Counted from the first letter of the stretch, positions 7,551-16,583 are shown. The stretch: 64,000 bases of DNA from Fusibacter ferrireducens (GCF_015352425.1 NZ_JADKNH010000010.1:156131-220130), one strand, 5' to 3'. Program-made: numbers and translations. Notes: generated by a model not told the origin, from the sequence alone.

Positions 7551-8795
7551 CTATTTTGAAGACTGAGTACTTGTTTTATCAATGTGAATCAAAATATTGG
7601 AGAGTGAGTTGACGTAACTTCCGAACTCATTGTCATACCATCCAAATATCTTGGCATGGGTAACTGGCAACTGCAATTCACCCTGTGCGCCCATGTTGTG
7701 AATCCACTGACTTGGGAGAGGCAAATAGCCTGTTTCAGTGGCCGTTTCAACGCCTTCTATAATCGCCGAAGCTTTAAAGCCTCGAAGGTCTGCCGATACA
7801 TTTTGCTTATCTGAGAACACTAAATAACCCTTTTGTCCATTCTGGGCTGCTTGCTTGTAAATATTGTTGATATATGCTTCATTGATTGTAGGTTCACCTG
7901 AATCTTCTAATTTGGTCCTGAAAGTAAGATTTAAAGTGACTAAGGACACTGTACTGGTGGGGATTCTCACGGAATCTGCCATAAAACCAATGGTTTTAAT
8001 TTCAGGTAAAATAAATTCAAGCGCTTTTGCAGCCCCTGTGGAGGTCAAAATAATATTGTTCAGTGCCGATCGATTCTTTCTGAGATCCTTGGCACCATTA
8101 CTTGGCATGGCATCCAGCAAGTTTTGATTATTGGTGGCCGCGTGAATCGTTGACATGGAAGCCGTTAGGATTCTTGATATCCCTATTTTGTCAATCAAAG
8201 GTTTCATCATATGCGAAAGTGCCGTGGTTGTACAACTCGCCGCTGAGACGACATCATGTTTTTCTGGATCAAATTGGTCATGATTGATGCCATAGACGAG
8301 CATCGTTGCATCATTTGGAAGTACTAACTCTTTGCCCTTGATTTTAAACGGCGCACTGACAACGACTTTTTTAGCGCCTGCAGTCAAATGGCCTCTTATA
8401 CTGCCTTTAGGTGTCTCAGCATCCTCTTCAGGATCTAGAAAAACACCTGTGCAGTCCACCACAATTTCTACACCATATTTATCCCAACCGATGTCTTTAG
8501 GGTTTCTACTCTGTGTCAAAAACTTAATTGGATATTGATTGATTCTAATTTCATAGGCTTTTTCATCTACTATTTCGATTTCAATGGTCTTGCCTGAATA
8601 GCCGTACATGAATCTCTCCAGTGCACCATAGGTTGAATCATTGACGATAAAATCGATTAAATCATGGATGGATGTGCCTACTTGTCTACCGATGCTGATA
8701 ACAAAGCCATCAAAATAATTTTCAATCATTTGGTGCCAAAGTACAAGCTTTCCGATTCTGCCAAGTCCATTAATCCCTAAATATTTCTTTTGCAT
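7551..8795 (-). CDS. Glyceraldehyde-3-phosphate dehydrogenase-like protein, long form
   Basis: A 414-residue NAD-binding GAPDH homologue, about 80 residues longer than the glycolytic enzyme. The N-terminal nucleotide fold is INGLGRIGKL, and the catalytic cysteine is C188 in SAASCTTTALSH. The C-terminus has the family pattern WYDNEFGSYVNSL. Extra length is in insertions within the N-terminal domain. It lies downstream of the DgaF-like aldolase, which would release glyceraldehyde 3-phosphate, but 307 bases containing an IS end separate them, so co-transcription is uncertain. It may be a GAPDH of a divergent subfamily; sequence alone does not say whether it phosphorylates. Confidence 0.85.
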   Translation of the reverse strand: MQKKYLGINGLGRIGKLVLWHQMIENYFDGFVISIGRQVGTSIHDLIDFIVNDSTYGALERFMYGYSGKTIEIEIVDEKAYEIRINQYPIKFLTQSRNPKDIGWDKYGVEIVVDCTGVFLDPEEDAETPKGSIRGHLTAGAKKVVVSAPFKIKGKELVLPNDATMLVYGINHDQFDPEKHDVVSAASCTTTALSHMMKPLIDKIGISRILTASMSTIHAATNNQNLLDAMPSNGAKDLRKNRSALNNIILTSTGAAKALEFILPEIKTIGFMADSVRIPTSTVSLVTLNLTFRTKLEDSGEPTINEAYINNIYKQAAQNGQKGYLVFSDKQNVSADLRGFKASAIIEGVETATETGYLPLPSQWIHNMGAQGELQLPVTHAKIFGWYDNEFGSYVNSLSNILIHIDKTSTQSSK

Positions 8796-9045
8796 GTTGC
8801 CTCCTATTCAACGGGTTAAAATATATCCCTGTTTTATCACAGGTTCTATTGTAACACTAATTGGGATAAAATCAATCCCGATCATGCAAATATTTCAAAA
8901 TATTTAAGACTCTTACCCTCTCATTTAAAATATCAAAAAACGCTCATTGTATTTCTAATGACTCTACAGTATTGAATAGGCTCATCTATATGCACTATTG
9001 ATATCAATTGGATAAATATTTTAAACTTCAAAAGATATATTTGAA
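8796..9045. other. AT-rich intergenic stretch, no gene seen
   Basis: No open frame with a ribosome site is visible. It should hold the promoter of the GAPDH-like gene on the minus strand, but no convincing -35/-10 pair was identified. Confidence 0.5.
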
Positions 9046-9100
9046 TTTATGGACCATCTTTTCAATTGGTTTCTTTGTTGAAAATGGATTTTTGAATTTA
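9046..9100. repeat. Possible IS21-type terminal remnant
   Basis: TGGACCATCTTTTCAA, then TTGAAAATGGA after a short gap, form an imperfect inverted repeat. The same arrangement is seen at 51050-51118 beside an IstA-like remnant. This suggests a decayed insertion-sequence end between the dgaF-like gene and the GAPDH-like gene. Confidence 0.4.
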
Positions 9101-9102
9101 AG

Positions 9103-9849
9103 TTAAACGAGCTTTTTCACCTTCTCTAGAAGCAGTTTCACCTTCTCTGGATCTGTGTTACCTGTTTCCTTATCAATAATTGCCCCATAGACATGTGGCA
9201 TGATTTTCTTGACCCCTGCATCTAGGCAAACTTTTAGTATGGTCTCAAAGTTTGCCAAGTTGATGCCACCTGTTGGCTCGATCATTGGCATCTCTTGCTC
9301 TGCACAGACCTTCGCAACATATTTGAGTTCTTCCAAAGATTTCTCACCGCCCATCGGGAAAAATTTCACCGAATGTGCGCCCATATCTTTAAGCATGGCA
9401 ATGGCAGTTTCCACTGTGACCACTGCATCAGGTTCTTTTGAACTCAATAGACCCGTGTTGATTTTAACCATGCCCACCTGACCCGTTGGGCTGATCAATG
9501 CATTGATAGCCGTATTTTCAGCACCTTTTGCCTTAAGATATCCTGCCGCAAAGCCTGCCGAGGTGAATACCTGATTTACGTGACCAGGATTTGTACTCCC
9601 TGCAATCATTGCCGCCTTAAAGCCTTGTGATGGATCGCCATCGCCCAGTCCCACTGAAACACAGGGCACTTTTTTTCTAAAGGCTTCAACATATGAAATG
9701 CCTTCTTCAACCGTTTCAAACTGATTTGAAAGCACTCCTATTGCAGAATAGCCTTCTGATGCTTCCCAGACCATCGATCCGTTTTCCACATTCTTTGCCA
9801 GACAATTGATTGCCACTCTATCTTTATAAAATCTAATATTTGTATTCAT
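9103..9849 (-). CDS. dgaF: KDGP aldolase family protein (DgaF-like)
   Basis: A 248-residue TIM-barrel aldolase of the DgaF family. In the characterised D-glucosaminate route, DgaF cleaves 2-keto-3-deoxygluconate 6-phosphate to pyruvate and glyceraldehyde 3-phosphate. The Schiff-base lysine is K162 in HSVKFFPMGG, and the phosphate-binding GGIN is near residue 195. It is the last gene of the minus-strand operon, 25 bases after the DgaE-like gene. Family members of the EF_0839 type always occur with the DUF4310-4312 genes seen upstream, so the physiological substrate may differ from glucosaminate. Confidence 0.9.
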   Translation of the reverse strand: MNTNIRFYKDRVAINCLAKNVENGSMVWEASEGYSAIGVLSNQFETVEEGISYVEAFRKKVPCVSVGLGDGDPSQGFKAAMIAGSTNPGHVNQVFTSAGFAAGYLKAKGAENTAINALISPTGQVGMVKINTGLLSSKEPDAVVTVETAIAMLKDMGAHSVKFFPMGGEKSLEELKYVAKVCAEQEMPMIEPTGGINLANFETILKVCLDAGVKKIMPHVYGAIIDKETGNTDPEKVKLLLEKVKKLV

Positions 9850-9874
9850 ATTTGTGCATCCTTTCCCTAGAAGT

Positions 9875-10984
9875 TCAGTTGTGTTTTGCTAAAATTTGTG
9901 CCATCTTTTCAACGATCAACGGTACATCTGAATCACTGATACATCTCACATCAAAGCTCAATTTTCCAAGATTCTGCTGATGATCTCTGACGTATATCCT
10001 TAGAGGCCCCTGTTGAAGCTTAATTACCGCCTCTTTGGCCTGTTCTGGCGAACCAAAATCCACCATTGCTCTGAAAATTTTACGCCCTGCTTCATCTTGA
10101 ATTTCTTCTGATCTTATGCCATCCAGCGCATTAAACGCATTTACAAGCTGATTTACTTTCTCATGTTGTCTAATCACTTCTGCATCTGAATTTCTATTCA
10201 TGTATTGCTCAACTGCTGTGACGAGGCCAACGATATTTTCCTTGCCGATCTTCATGGCACGACCAGCACCGACGTATTGCTTGACGCAAGGGTCTACCCA
10301 TTTCGATTTACCTGCTATAAAGCCAGACGTAGGTCCCTCTAAAGCTTTAGCGCCACTGTAAATCACCATATCACAGCCCATTTTAACATATCTGGACAGA
10401 TCTTCTTCAGCTGCCGCATCTACAATTAAAGGCAAATCATGTCTTTCAGCGATTTCAATCATTTGAGCCAATGTTAACATACCTTTTTGGACTGCATGAT
10501 GTGAAATCACATGAAAAAGTGCTGCTGTTCTCTCCGTAATGGCACCTTCCACATGTGCTACTTCGGTCTTATTGCTGTATCCCGTTTCTACTGGCGTACC
10601 GCCTCCAAGCTCAATCATGGAGGCAATCGGCGCTCCAAAATTCACAGCATGTCCTTTTTGAAGAATAATTTCATTTCGTGTAATTATTATGTCATGTGGA
10701 TGCTCAATTCGATTGAGATCTTTTCCTGCGATAATCGTCGCCACAGAAACGGCAATTCCAGAAGCCGCACTTGATGTGACACAGGCTGCCTCAGCACCGA
10801 TTAAATTGGCAATTTTCTTTCCAGCCGCTGCCATGAGATCATCCATGACCACAAAGGATTGACCCGCTTCATTCATTGCGCTTCGAACCGCATCACTCAA
10901 TGTCGATACACCAAGCTTTGTCATCTTGCCAGAACAATTGATGACGTGATCAAGTCCCATTCTTTCATATATATTCATAAACAT
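9875..10984 (-). CDS. dgaE: DgaE-family PLP-dependent ammonia lyase
   Basis: A 369-residue fold-type I PLP enzyme related to SelA. DgaE removes ammonia from D-glucosaminate 6-phosphate to give the keto-deoxy acid that DgaF cleaves. The PLP lysine is K213 in YSGAKALEGPTSG, with the aspartate pair in LIVDAAAEED. Two starts are possible, ATG 10984 and ATG 10978; GAAAGG precedes both by 4 and 10 bases. It lies behind a terminator and a palindromic repeat (11012-11131) that separate it from the membrane genes, so expression may be uncoupled from the upstream part of the operon. Confidence 0.9.
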   Translation of the reverse strand: MFMNIYERMGLDHVINCSGKMTKLGVSTLSDAVRSAMNEAGQSFVVMDDLMAAAGKKIANLIGAEAACVTSSAASGIAVSVATIIAGKDLNRIEHPHDIIITRNEIILQKGHAVNFGAPIASMIELGGGTPVETGYSNKTEVAHVEGAITERTAALFHVISHHAVQKGMLTLAQMIEIAERHDLPLIVDAAAEEDLSRYVKMGCDMVIYSGAKALEGPTSGFIAGKSKWVDPCVKQYVGAGRAMKIGKENIVGLVTAVEQYMNRNSDAEVIRQHEKVNQLVNAFNALDGIRSEEIQDEAGRKIFRAMVDFGSPEQAKEAVIKLQQGPLRIYVRDHQQNLGKLSFDVRCISDSDVPLIVEKMAQILAKHN

Positions 10985-11011
10985 TCTGCCTTTCTACTTT
11001 CTTGTGTGTCG

Positions 11012-11101
11012 TACCCTTTGATGCCTCAAACCGATTTTCGCTGACGCTGTTTGAGGTTGAACATCCCTCAGCACAGCTTTCGGCTCAAATCTTGTTGTTT
11101 T
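11012..11101. repeat. Single copy of the 102-bp palindromic repeat family
   Basis: Matches the units at 118-423 almost base for base from ACCCTTTGATGCC to CTTGTTGTTTT, in the same orientation. It sits inside an operon, between the DUF4310 and DgaE-like genes, next to a terminator. Confidence 0.85.
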
Positions 11102-11103
11102 AA

Positions 11104-11131
11104 AAAGAAAACGCCGACTAGGCGGCGTTTA
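11104..11131 (-). terminator. Intra-operon rho-independent terminator
   Basis: The stem AAACGCCG / CGGCGTTT (11108-11115 and 11123-11130) is followed on the minus strand by TTTTCTTTTT. It begins directly behind the DUF4310 stop codon and would reduce transcription into the DgaE/DgaF-like genes. Confidence 0.75.
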
Positions 11132-11134
11132 AGT

Positions 11135-11797
11135 CTATACAAACATTTGTACCAATCCCGCTAAAATCATTGCACCTAAAATTGCGCCTCCGGCAATATG
11201 ACGATCGAGTTTATAAAAGATCGCCGCACCAATAATTGCACCTAATCCAGATGGAATACCGTATTGGATTGCACTTAAAATAATCAATGGGCCAAGAAAA
11301 CGACCGGTTGCATTTCCGGCGCCCATCATAACCCCAGTACCAGAAGCTGAGATGCCCTCAGGCATGAGCTTTCTAACCAAGATAATGACGATTCCAATGA
11401 TTAAACCGATGATACCACCTGTTAAAAGTGCCAGTGGGAAATTGTTAATCGGACCTGTAAATCCCGCCGCAAGCATCATTGCTGGAATACCGATGCCAAC
11501 ACCTGTCATCAGTGAACCGCCAATATCCAAAAGACCTACCAACGGCCCTTCCAATACTCTGGCGATCAAGAAACCTGTTGCAAAACCTGCTGCTGCCGCG
11601 AAATCGCCGCCATTCAAGCCTTCATCCAACATTTGAACCACAAAGATCTCATTGAAAGCGCCTACACCGTGAACGACATACATATGTGTTCCTGCAAAGA
11701 TCGCAGCACATGCCACTGCAACCAATAGTGGAAATATCTTATCCGTCAAGAGCAAAGCTGCGCTCTTGCCTGTCATTGTGCCCTCTTTGTTTTCCAT
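11135..11797 (-). CDS. DUF4310 family membrane protein
   Basis: A 220-residue, glycine- and alanine-rich membrane protein of the EF_0833/DUF4310 family, function unproven. It has about six hydrophobic segments with motifs such as GGSLMTGVGIGIPAMM and GTGVMMGAGNATGR. I start at ATG 11797 because AGGGGG lies 9 bases before it; ATG 11806 overlaps that site and the open frame runs back to 11857 over the previous gene. It follows DUF4311 with about 20 bases between. Always found together, DUF4310 and DUF4311 could form a membrane carrier, by analogy with split EIIC proteins; this is inference. Confidence 0.85.
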   Translation of the reverse strand: MENKEGTMTGKSAALLLTDKIFPLLVAVACAAIFAGTHMYVVHGVGAFNEIFVVQMLDEGLNGGDFAAAAGFATGFLIARVLEGPLVGLLDIGGSLMTGVGIGIPAMMLAAGFTGPINNFPLALLTGGIIGLIIGIVIILVRKLMPEGISASGTGVMMGAGNATGRFLGPLIILSAIQYGIPSGLGAIIGAAIFYKLDRHIAGGAILGAMILAGLVQMFV

Positions 11798-11816
11798 TTT
11801 TGTCATCCCCCTATTC

Positions 11817-12530
11817 TTAAAGTCCAAGTTTTGCAAAGAAACCACGGAAGTATGCAATTGTGATGAACATGATCACAACAATTGTAATCATCACTTTAAC
11901 CGACTGATTGTAGCCTTTTTCTTCCACAGTTTGTCCAATTAAAATTCCAAGAACGATTCCCGGAACCGCATTTCCCATGATCATTTGAGCCAAGCCACCT
12001 AAGACCGTACCCCAGATTCCAGTGATCTTACCCGCATCTAGAGCTGCCATCCAGAAAATGATCGGCATAACAGTCTTCATCATCATAGATGAAGCCGGTG
12101 AAAGAATCTCTTGTGCAATCACAGATAGAGACTCAGGAATTGCAGATGCAAGCGTATTTAAGAAAGTGACTACGATGGCCCCTGAAAGTGCCCCTGTAAC
12201 CATCATCTTTCCTGGATCGTGCATCGTATTTTCCGCCTTTTTGCCGCCAAGTAACAATGTTCCTGCCGCAAAGTTCGGCACAACGCGGTGGAGTACATCT
12301 TGTGTCAACGCACCTGATGCCACAACTGCTGCAGCTGCATTAAAGAGGAAACCTAGACCAAATGAATAATGTGCAATTGGATCGCCTTCACAGGCATTTA
12401 ATTCGCCAAGAGTTCTAAATGCACCCATGGACTGATATTTAGGTGTATGGAACATCCTTGCAGCCCCTGCTGCGATAGCGCCGCCGCCAAGCGCGCCAAT
12501 AATCAATGACTTAATAATAATACTAATCAA
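11817..12530 (-). CDS. DUF4311 family membrane protein
   Basis: A 237-residue membrane protein of the EF_0832/DUF4311 family with six or so hydrophobic segments. The N-terminal IIKSLIIGALGGGAIAAGAARMFH and the soluble-looking GAFRTLGELNACEGDP are hallmarks. I choose TTG 12530 because GGAGG at 12538-12542 is seven bases before it. An ATG at 12545 overlaps that ribosome site and has none of its own. It probably forms a membrane complex with DUF4310, with the soluble DUF4312 and SFCGS proteins alongside. The transported compound is unknown; deacetylase, DgaE and DgaF neighbours point to an amino-sugar acid or its acyl derivative. Confidence 0.85.
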   Translation of the reverse strand: MISIIIKSLIIGALGGGAIAAGAARMFHTPKYQSMGAFRTLGELNACEGDPIAHYSFGLGFLFNAAAAVVASGALTQDVLHRVVPNFAAGTLLLGGKKAENTMHDPGKMMVTGALSGAIVVTFLNTLASAIPESLSVIAQEILSPASSMMMKTVMPIIFWMAALDAGKITGIWGTVLGGLAQMIMGNAVPGIVLGILIGQTVEEKGYNQSVKVMITIVVIMFITIAYFRGFFAKLGL

Positions 12531-12548
12531 TGCTACCCCTCCCATTTT

Positions 12549-12842
12549 TTAATTCATCCTTGCAATATAACTTATCTCAACCACAAAGGTAAAAGTCATT
12601 TTATAAGTCCATTTTTCACGGGGCATAAATAGAAAGAGAAATTTTTCGATTTCCTTTTCTTCATGAACCTCATCCAGATAGACCTCTAATGGCTCCATTT
12701 TCAAGATCATGCCCTCAACATCCTTATAGACTTGTTTCCTCATGGCTTCCAAGGCTTTTCCAAACGCCTCGTCCTTCGTCTTGCCGATTCCGCTGGCCGT
12801 CAAAGAACGCCTTGTCTTCTCCATCAATTGCTTTCGATCCAT
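12549..12842 (-). CDS. DUF4312 family protein
   Basis: A small 97-residue soluble protein of the EF_0831/DUF4312 family, function unknown. It has a basic N-terminus, a central GKTKDEAFGKALEAMRKQ segment and a beta-rich C-terminus. ATG 12842 is preceded by GAAAGG at a normal distance; an upstream TTG (12851) in the same frame is less likely. It lies between the SFCGS gene and DUF4311 with gaps of only a few bases, so translation is probably coupled. Confidence 0.82.
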   Translation of the reverse strand: MDRKQLMEKTRRSLTASGIGKTKDEAFGKALEAMRKQVYKDVEGMILKMEPLEVYLDEVHEEKEIEKFLFLFMPREKWTYKMTFTFVVEISYIARMN

Positions 12843-12847
12843 ATCGA

Positions 12848-13213
12848 TCAACCTTTCATTTTGGCTTCATACGCTTTTACGATCCGATAACCGAGGTCCT
12901 CGAGGTCCATAAACCCAAATCCCAAAACATCACAACCTTCACGAATGGCCGTTTCTCCAGCCTCTATAGACCTCAAATGATGCTTGACCTTATAACCATA
13001 TTTGTTTGCTGCCATTAGCGCGCCTGCACCACCACTGCCACAGAACGAGATGCCCAAGGTTGCGTTGTTTTCATGCATGACATCACCGAGCTTCATATCT
13101 GCCGCCATACCTTCGATAACGATCGCCTTTCCACCTGCTTTTTCAACACCAGTGCCTACCTTTTGACCTTTGCCCAATCGATCACCTATGACCACTACAA
13201 TTTTTTCATCCAT
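12848..13213 (-). CDS. Glycine-rich SFCGS-family protein
   Basis: A 121-residue soluble protein of the EF_0830 family, named for the motif SFCGSGGAGAL, with the cysteine at residue 58. The function is unknown. The fold looks alpha/beta (KIVVVIGDRLGKGQKVG at the start). A single conserved cysteine in a glycine-rich loop, in an operon with its own HPr and PRD proteins, is reminiscent of PTS EIIB subunits; this is an inference I could not test. Start ATG 13213 has AAGGAG eight bases upstream; the frame is open back to 13237 inside the previous gene. Confidence 0.85.
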   Translation of the reverse strand: MDEKIVVVIGDRLGKGQKVGTGVEKAGGKAIVIEGMAADMKLGDVMHENNATLGISFCGSGGAGALMAANKYGYKVKHHLRSIEAGETAIREGCDVLGFGFMDLEDLGYRIVKAYEAKMKG

Positions 13214-13217
13214 CCTA

Positions 13218-13577
13218 CTAACTCCTTCCCAGTGCAACTGCGGTCTGAATGTGAATTGCCGCCAATATCACTTCAGAAACGTCCACCTCTTGATTGTATT
13301 TTTTTGCAAGTTTTTCTAGAAGCTTTGCTGTCATGTCGTATATCTCTGTTTCAATATCGCTCCTAATACTGAGATCCACGCCTTCTACGCGTTCTCCATC
13401 CTTTAAGCGTTTAAGATAACTGTACATATGTGAGTAAAATCCCAAAGCATAGTGCTCTGTAAAAACAACATTACACTCAGCCACATAGTTTTCAATCTCT
13501 TCAAAATCATCTTTGAAACCCACAATGTTCTCATCTTCAAGGGACATCTTTTGCTTCAAGAGTGTCGTTATATCCAT
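13218..13577 (-). CDS. Small stand-alone PRD domain protein
   Basis: A 119-residue protein consisting of a single PTS regulation domain of the EF_0829 type. A histidine-containing segment (VVFTEHYALGFYSHMYSYLKRL) lies near residues 38-59. PRDs are phosphorylated by HPr or EIIB on histidine and usually sit in regulators; here there is no DNA- or RNA-binding part, so it could sense or carry phosphate within the transport system. ATG overlaps the stop codon of the amidohydrolase gene (TAATG) and GGAGG precedes it, so it is translationally coupled. Confidence 0.8.
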   Translation of the reverse strand: MDITTLLKQKMSLEDENIVGFKDDFEEIENYVAECNVVFTEHYALGFYSHMYSYLKRLKDGERVEGVDLSIRSDIETEIYDMTAKLLEKLAKKYNQEVDVSEVILAAIHIQTAVALGRS

Positions 13578-14707
13578 TAAAGTCCTCCATTATCTATTTG
13601 ATACTCGGTACCTCCTAATACTGTGAGAACCGGTTTAATTTTTATTGTGCCCATGCGCTTATCCCCTACAGAATCTTCCCATTCAAAGGTACCTTTTTCC
13701 AGTTCAAAGATCGTCAAATCTCCTAGAGCGCCCAGGCTCAGATCCCCTCTGTCTTTGAGATTCAGGTTTGCTTTAACATTTGTGGTCACACAGGCAATAC
13801 AGTCATCAACGGACATGCCAGATGCCAAGAGTTTGTTCATGACACGAACCAGACTGCGAACAGGATGCTGTCTATTCTTATCATAGAGGTCAGAACTGAT
13901 CATATCCGGTTCAAAGCCTGCACGGATTGCCTTTTCTGCAATCTCAAATGAGAAACTTGAACTCCCGTGTCCAACGTCAAACTTTACTTGCCTTTGACGG
14001 GCATCTGAAGTCTGCAATTTTGGTGAGCCACTTTCTGTGAATAAACCATTGGGCTTATTGTGATACATATGCGTGATAATACCCTTTTCAGGAATGCTGT
14101 CGACCACCGTCTCAATATCTGGTGGTGCGTTGCCAATGTGAACCACCAGTGGTAAATCGTTTAACTGTGCAAGTTCTGCTGCTCTTTGGATTGGAGTGAT
14201 ACCCATTGTTCCAAGCACAGAACTGCTTGCTCTTGCCTTTAAACCGACAATTAGAGGACCGTATTGCTCCAAGGCTTCACGGATGCGCATCGCATTAATT
14301 GCCTCTGGGTCCGCAAGTTCGTTCAGCGTTAAAAGGCCACTTGTTGCCACATTTAACAAGACCAGCACCCTTGTTACCGCATTATCGATAATGTTCTCCT
14401 TAAAGTCTTGAAGCGTATCTGCCCCTGATGTCCCTGCATCAATCAGAGTGGTTACGCCATATCTGACACCTATATCGTCCGGTGATATCCCGATAGCGGT
14501 TTTACCATGATAACAGTGGACATGTGCATCGATAAAACCCGGAGAAACATACTTGCCTGTGGCGTCATATCGAGGCCCTGTATAAGTCAAATCTTCGCCC
14601 ACTGCTCTGATTTTTCCCGCTTCTATATAAATATCTGCAACTTTTCCGTTTAGCGGATGTCCCTCACAAATAACTGTTGCATGTTGTATCAAGATTGTCT
14701 CTTTCAT
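13577..14707 (-). CDS. Amidohydrolase/deacetylase-family metallohydrolase (EF_0837-like)
   Basis: A 376-residue amidohydrolase-superfamily enzyme. Metal ligands are visible as the DAHVHCYHG loop near residue 60, the lysine in VGLKARASS (probable carbamylated residue), HIGN and HMYHNK, and the final aspartate in DVGHGSSSFSF. The family is annotated as deacetylase/dihydroorotase-like and would remove an acyl group from an amino compound, here plausibly before DgaE acts. Start ATG 14707 has GGAGG seven bases upstream; ATG 14719 is also in frame. It lies 16 bases behind the PRD activator gene. Confidence 0.85.
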   Translation of the reverse strand: MKETILIQHATVICEGHPLNGKVADIYIEAGKIRAVGEDLTYTGPRYDATGKYVSPGFIDAHVHCYHGKTAIGISPDDIGVRYGVTTLIDAGTSGADTLQDFKENIIDNAVTRVLVLLNVATSGLLTLNELADPEAINAMRIREALEQYGPLIVGLKARASSSVLGTMGITPIQRAAELAQLNDLPLVVHIGNAPPDIETVVDSIPEKGIITHMYHNKPNGLFTESGSPKLQTSDARQRQVKFDVGHGSSSFSFEIAEKAIRAGFEPDMISSDLYDKNRQHPVRSLVRVMNKLLASGMSVDDCIACVTTNVKANLNLKDRGDLSLGALGDLTIFELEKGTFEWEDSVGDKRMGTIKIKPVLTVLGGTEYQIDNGGL

Positions 14708-14723
14708 GTTTGCCTCCAAATCG

Positions 14724-16583
14724 CTAAATCAAATACCGCATAATTGCCACTGTTTCCATTTCCGGTATTCGAAGCTCATACTTGGTGTTAATGGACTCTA
14801 TCGTACTGAAAATCCGCCTATATATTTCCGAATTTTCTGCTTTTGCTGCAATTAAATCCGGTTCTGTATTGAATTTGCCAACCTTCCATCTTGGAATTGC
14901 CATAATGATATGAAGGGTCAATCCCCATTGATTCAGTGATCGCTCTTCCACCAAGCCATCTCTGTAGAGTCCCTGTAGCATTGTCCCGATTTCGATCATG
15001 ACCATTCCTGTTAAATAAGCCAGTGCAGATTCGATATCCACGGCATTGCCTAAGTGCTCTGTTGTCATAGACAGATTCAAATCAGGGTTATAGAGGTTAA
15101 TATCTGGATCGTAATCAAAGAGCATTCTGGAGATGTTGCCGAGTTCCGCATCTGTAATCAAAGGACTCACACAGACGACAGGTTTTCCCACATTTCGAAT
15201 TGGAATTGTGGAAATAATCAAGTCAATGCCCTCTATGTCATAATCATTTTCTTCAATTTCAAATGCAGAAACAATATCTACCACTTGAATGTTCGTGATA
15301 TTGTTGCGAATTCGCGTGGTTAATAATTTAGATGCCCCTTGCCCTGATCCACAGACGATCAATATTCTCCTCTGATCCCTCTTGAGATTGCCTTCTCTAT
15401 TCTTGACGATATACATGGTGACAAATCCAGCTTCATCCTCTCCTGCTTGAACATCATAAGCTTGATCGAAAACATGGATCATCTCCTTTGCCATCTCAAA
15501 CTCCTGAGGATATGTGCTCTTGATTTCCCTAAGAAGAAGATTGTCATTTGGGATATTGAGTTGTAATTTGCCCAGTGAAAGATCCAAGTGCGATACCAAG
15601 TCCTTTTGAAGTGACTGAATGGATTCCATGGACAACTTCATATGAGTTTGTAAGGTCCGAATCATCGCATAGACTGTATCCACAAGCTTTGGATCTGTTG
15701 GGCGATCTGATTCCTGATTCAATTTAATGTTACATGCAGCCAGTGCATAAGCCAGATTGACACGTTCATATTCCGGCCAATCTTCTTCAAGCGCATCCGA
15801 TATTTCTACAGCGACCTTGTATGCTGCCATATGCCGTATGGACTTCTGGTCTATCTCCCTTGGCTTCAGCGTATGTCCATTCTGGATGCGCCAGCTGAGT
15901 ACAAAGATTATCGCAACTGCTGTCAAATACGACTGATATGGAATCCAAAAAGGTTGTTTGCCTTTGGCAATTTTCATGGCACGCCTTATTTTCTGAACGT
16001 CCAATGCTTGAATCAAATCCTCCATGCCCTCATTTATTTCATAGAGTCGCCTGCCATCTCGATTGAGCTCAATAACTTGGCAAATATAATCACCAAGTAT
16101 ATTTCTCAGTGCCGCTTCATCACAGGCCAACTGATAGCCATAGCGCTTTCTTGCCACTAGCTCCACTTCATAGGTTTCTTTCAGCAAGTGTTTCAATTCT
16201 TTAAGATCCGTCAAAATTGCTGATCGGCTAATACCAAGTTTATCTGCCATCCACTCGCTTGCAAGAGGTGCTTCTGCAGTTGCCAGACACAGACCCAAAT
16301 GCAGTAAACGCTCTTCTTTGTTCAGATAAGGAATAGGTCTGTCCAGACTCTCCCACCGTATGATTTCATTCATCAACCGATCTGGGTTCTTAATGCTGAT
16401 GCCGACCCTTGGTTTTCTGTCTAGACGCTCACCAATATCTTTCAGAAAGTAATCGATCTCATCCAGATCGTATCGAACGGTTCTCGAACTGACATCAAGT
16501 GCCTTGGATATCTCCACAACTTTTAAAGCTCTTCGGGACTCTGTCAGTAATTTAATAATTCTCTTTTGGCGTAATGTCAACAT
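14724..16583 (-). CDS. PRD/EIIB-domain transcriptional activator (MtlR/LicR/BglG-like)
   Basis: A 619-residue multidomain regulator. Two N-terminal helix-turn-helix units (residues 1-65 and about 90-145) are followed by PRD-like regions (about 180-400). An EIIB-like domain with VCGSGQGASKLL lies near residue 410, and a C-terminal EIIA-like region ends the protein. Such proteins bind DNA and are switched by HPr- and EII-dependent phosphorylation. It is the second gene of the operon, behind HPr, and probably activates the operon. A motif TAAATG(A/T)GGCAA occurs upstream of this gene (16648-16659) and upstream of HPr (17127-17138) and could be its binding site. Confidence 0.87.
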   Translation of the reverse strand: MLTLRQKRIIKLLTESRRALKVVEISKALDVSSRTVRYDLDEIDYFLKDIGERLDRKPRVGISIKNPDRLMNEIIRWESLDRPIPYLNKEERLLHLGLCLATAEAPLASEWMADKLGISRSAILTDLKELKHLLKETYEVELVARKRYGYQLACDEAALRNILGDYICQVIELNRDGRRLYEINEGMEDLIQALDVQKIRRAMKIAKGKQPFWIPYQSYLTAVAIIFVLSWRIQNGHTLKPREIDQKSIRHMAAYKVAVEISDALEEDWPEYERVNLAYALAACNIKLNQESDRPTDPKLVDTVYAMIRTLQTHMKLSMESIQSLQKDLVSHLDLSLGKLQLNIPNDNLLLREIKSTYPQEFEMAKEMIHVFDQAYDVQAGEDEAGFVTMYIVKNREGNLKRDQRRILIVCGSGQGASKLLTTRIRNNITNIQVVDIVSAFEIEENDYDIEGIDLIISTIPIRNVGKPVVCVSPLITDAELGNISRMLFDYDPDINLYNPDLNLSMTTEHLGNAVDIESALAYLTGMVMIEIGTMLQGLYRDGLVEERSLNQWGLTLHIIMAIPRWKVGKFNTEPDLIAAKAENSEIYRRIFSTIESINTKYELRIPEMETVAIMRYLI

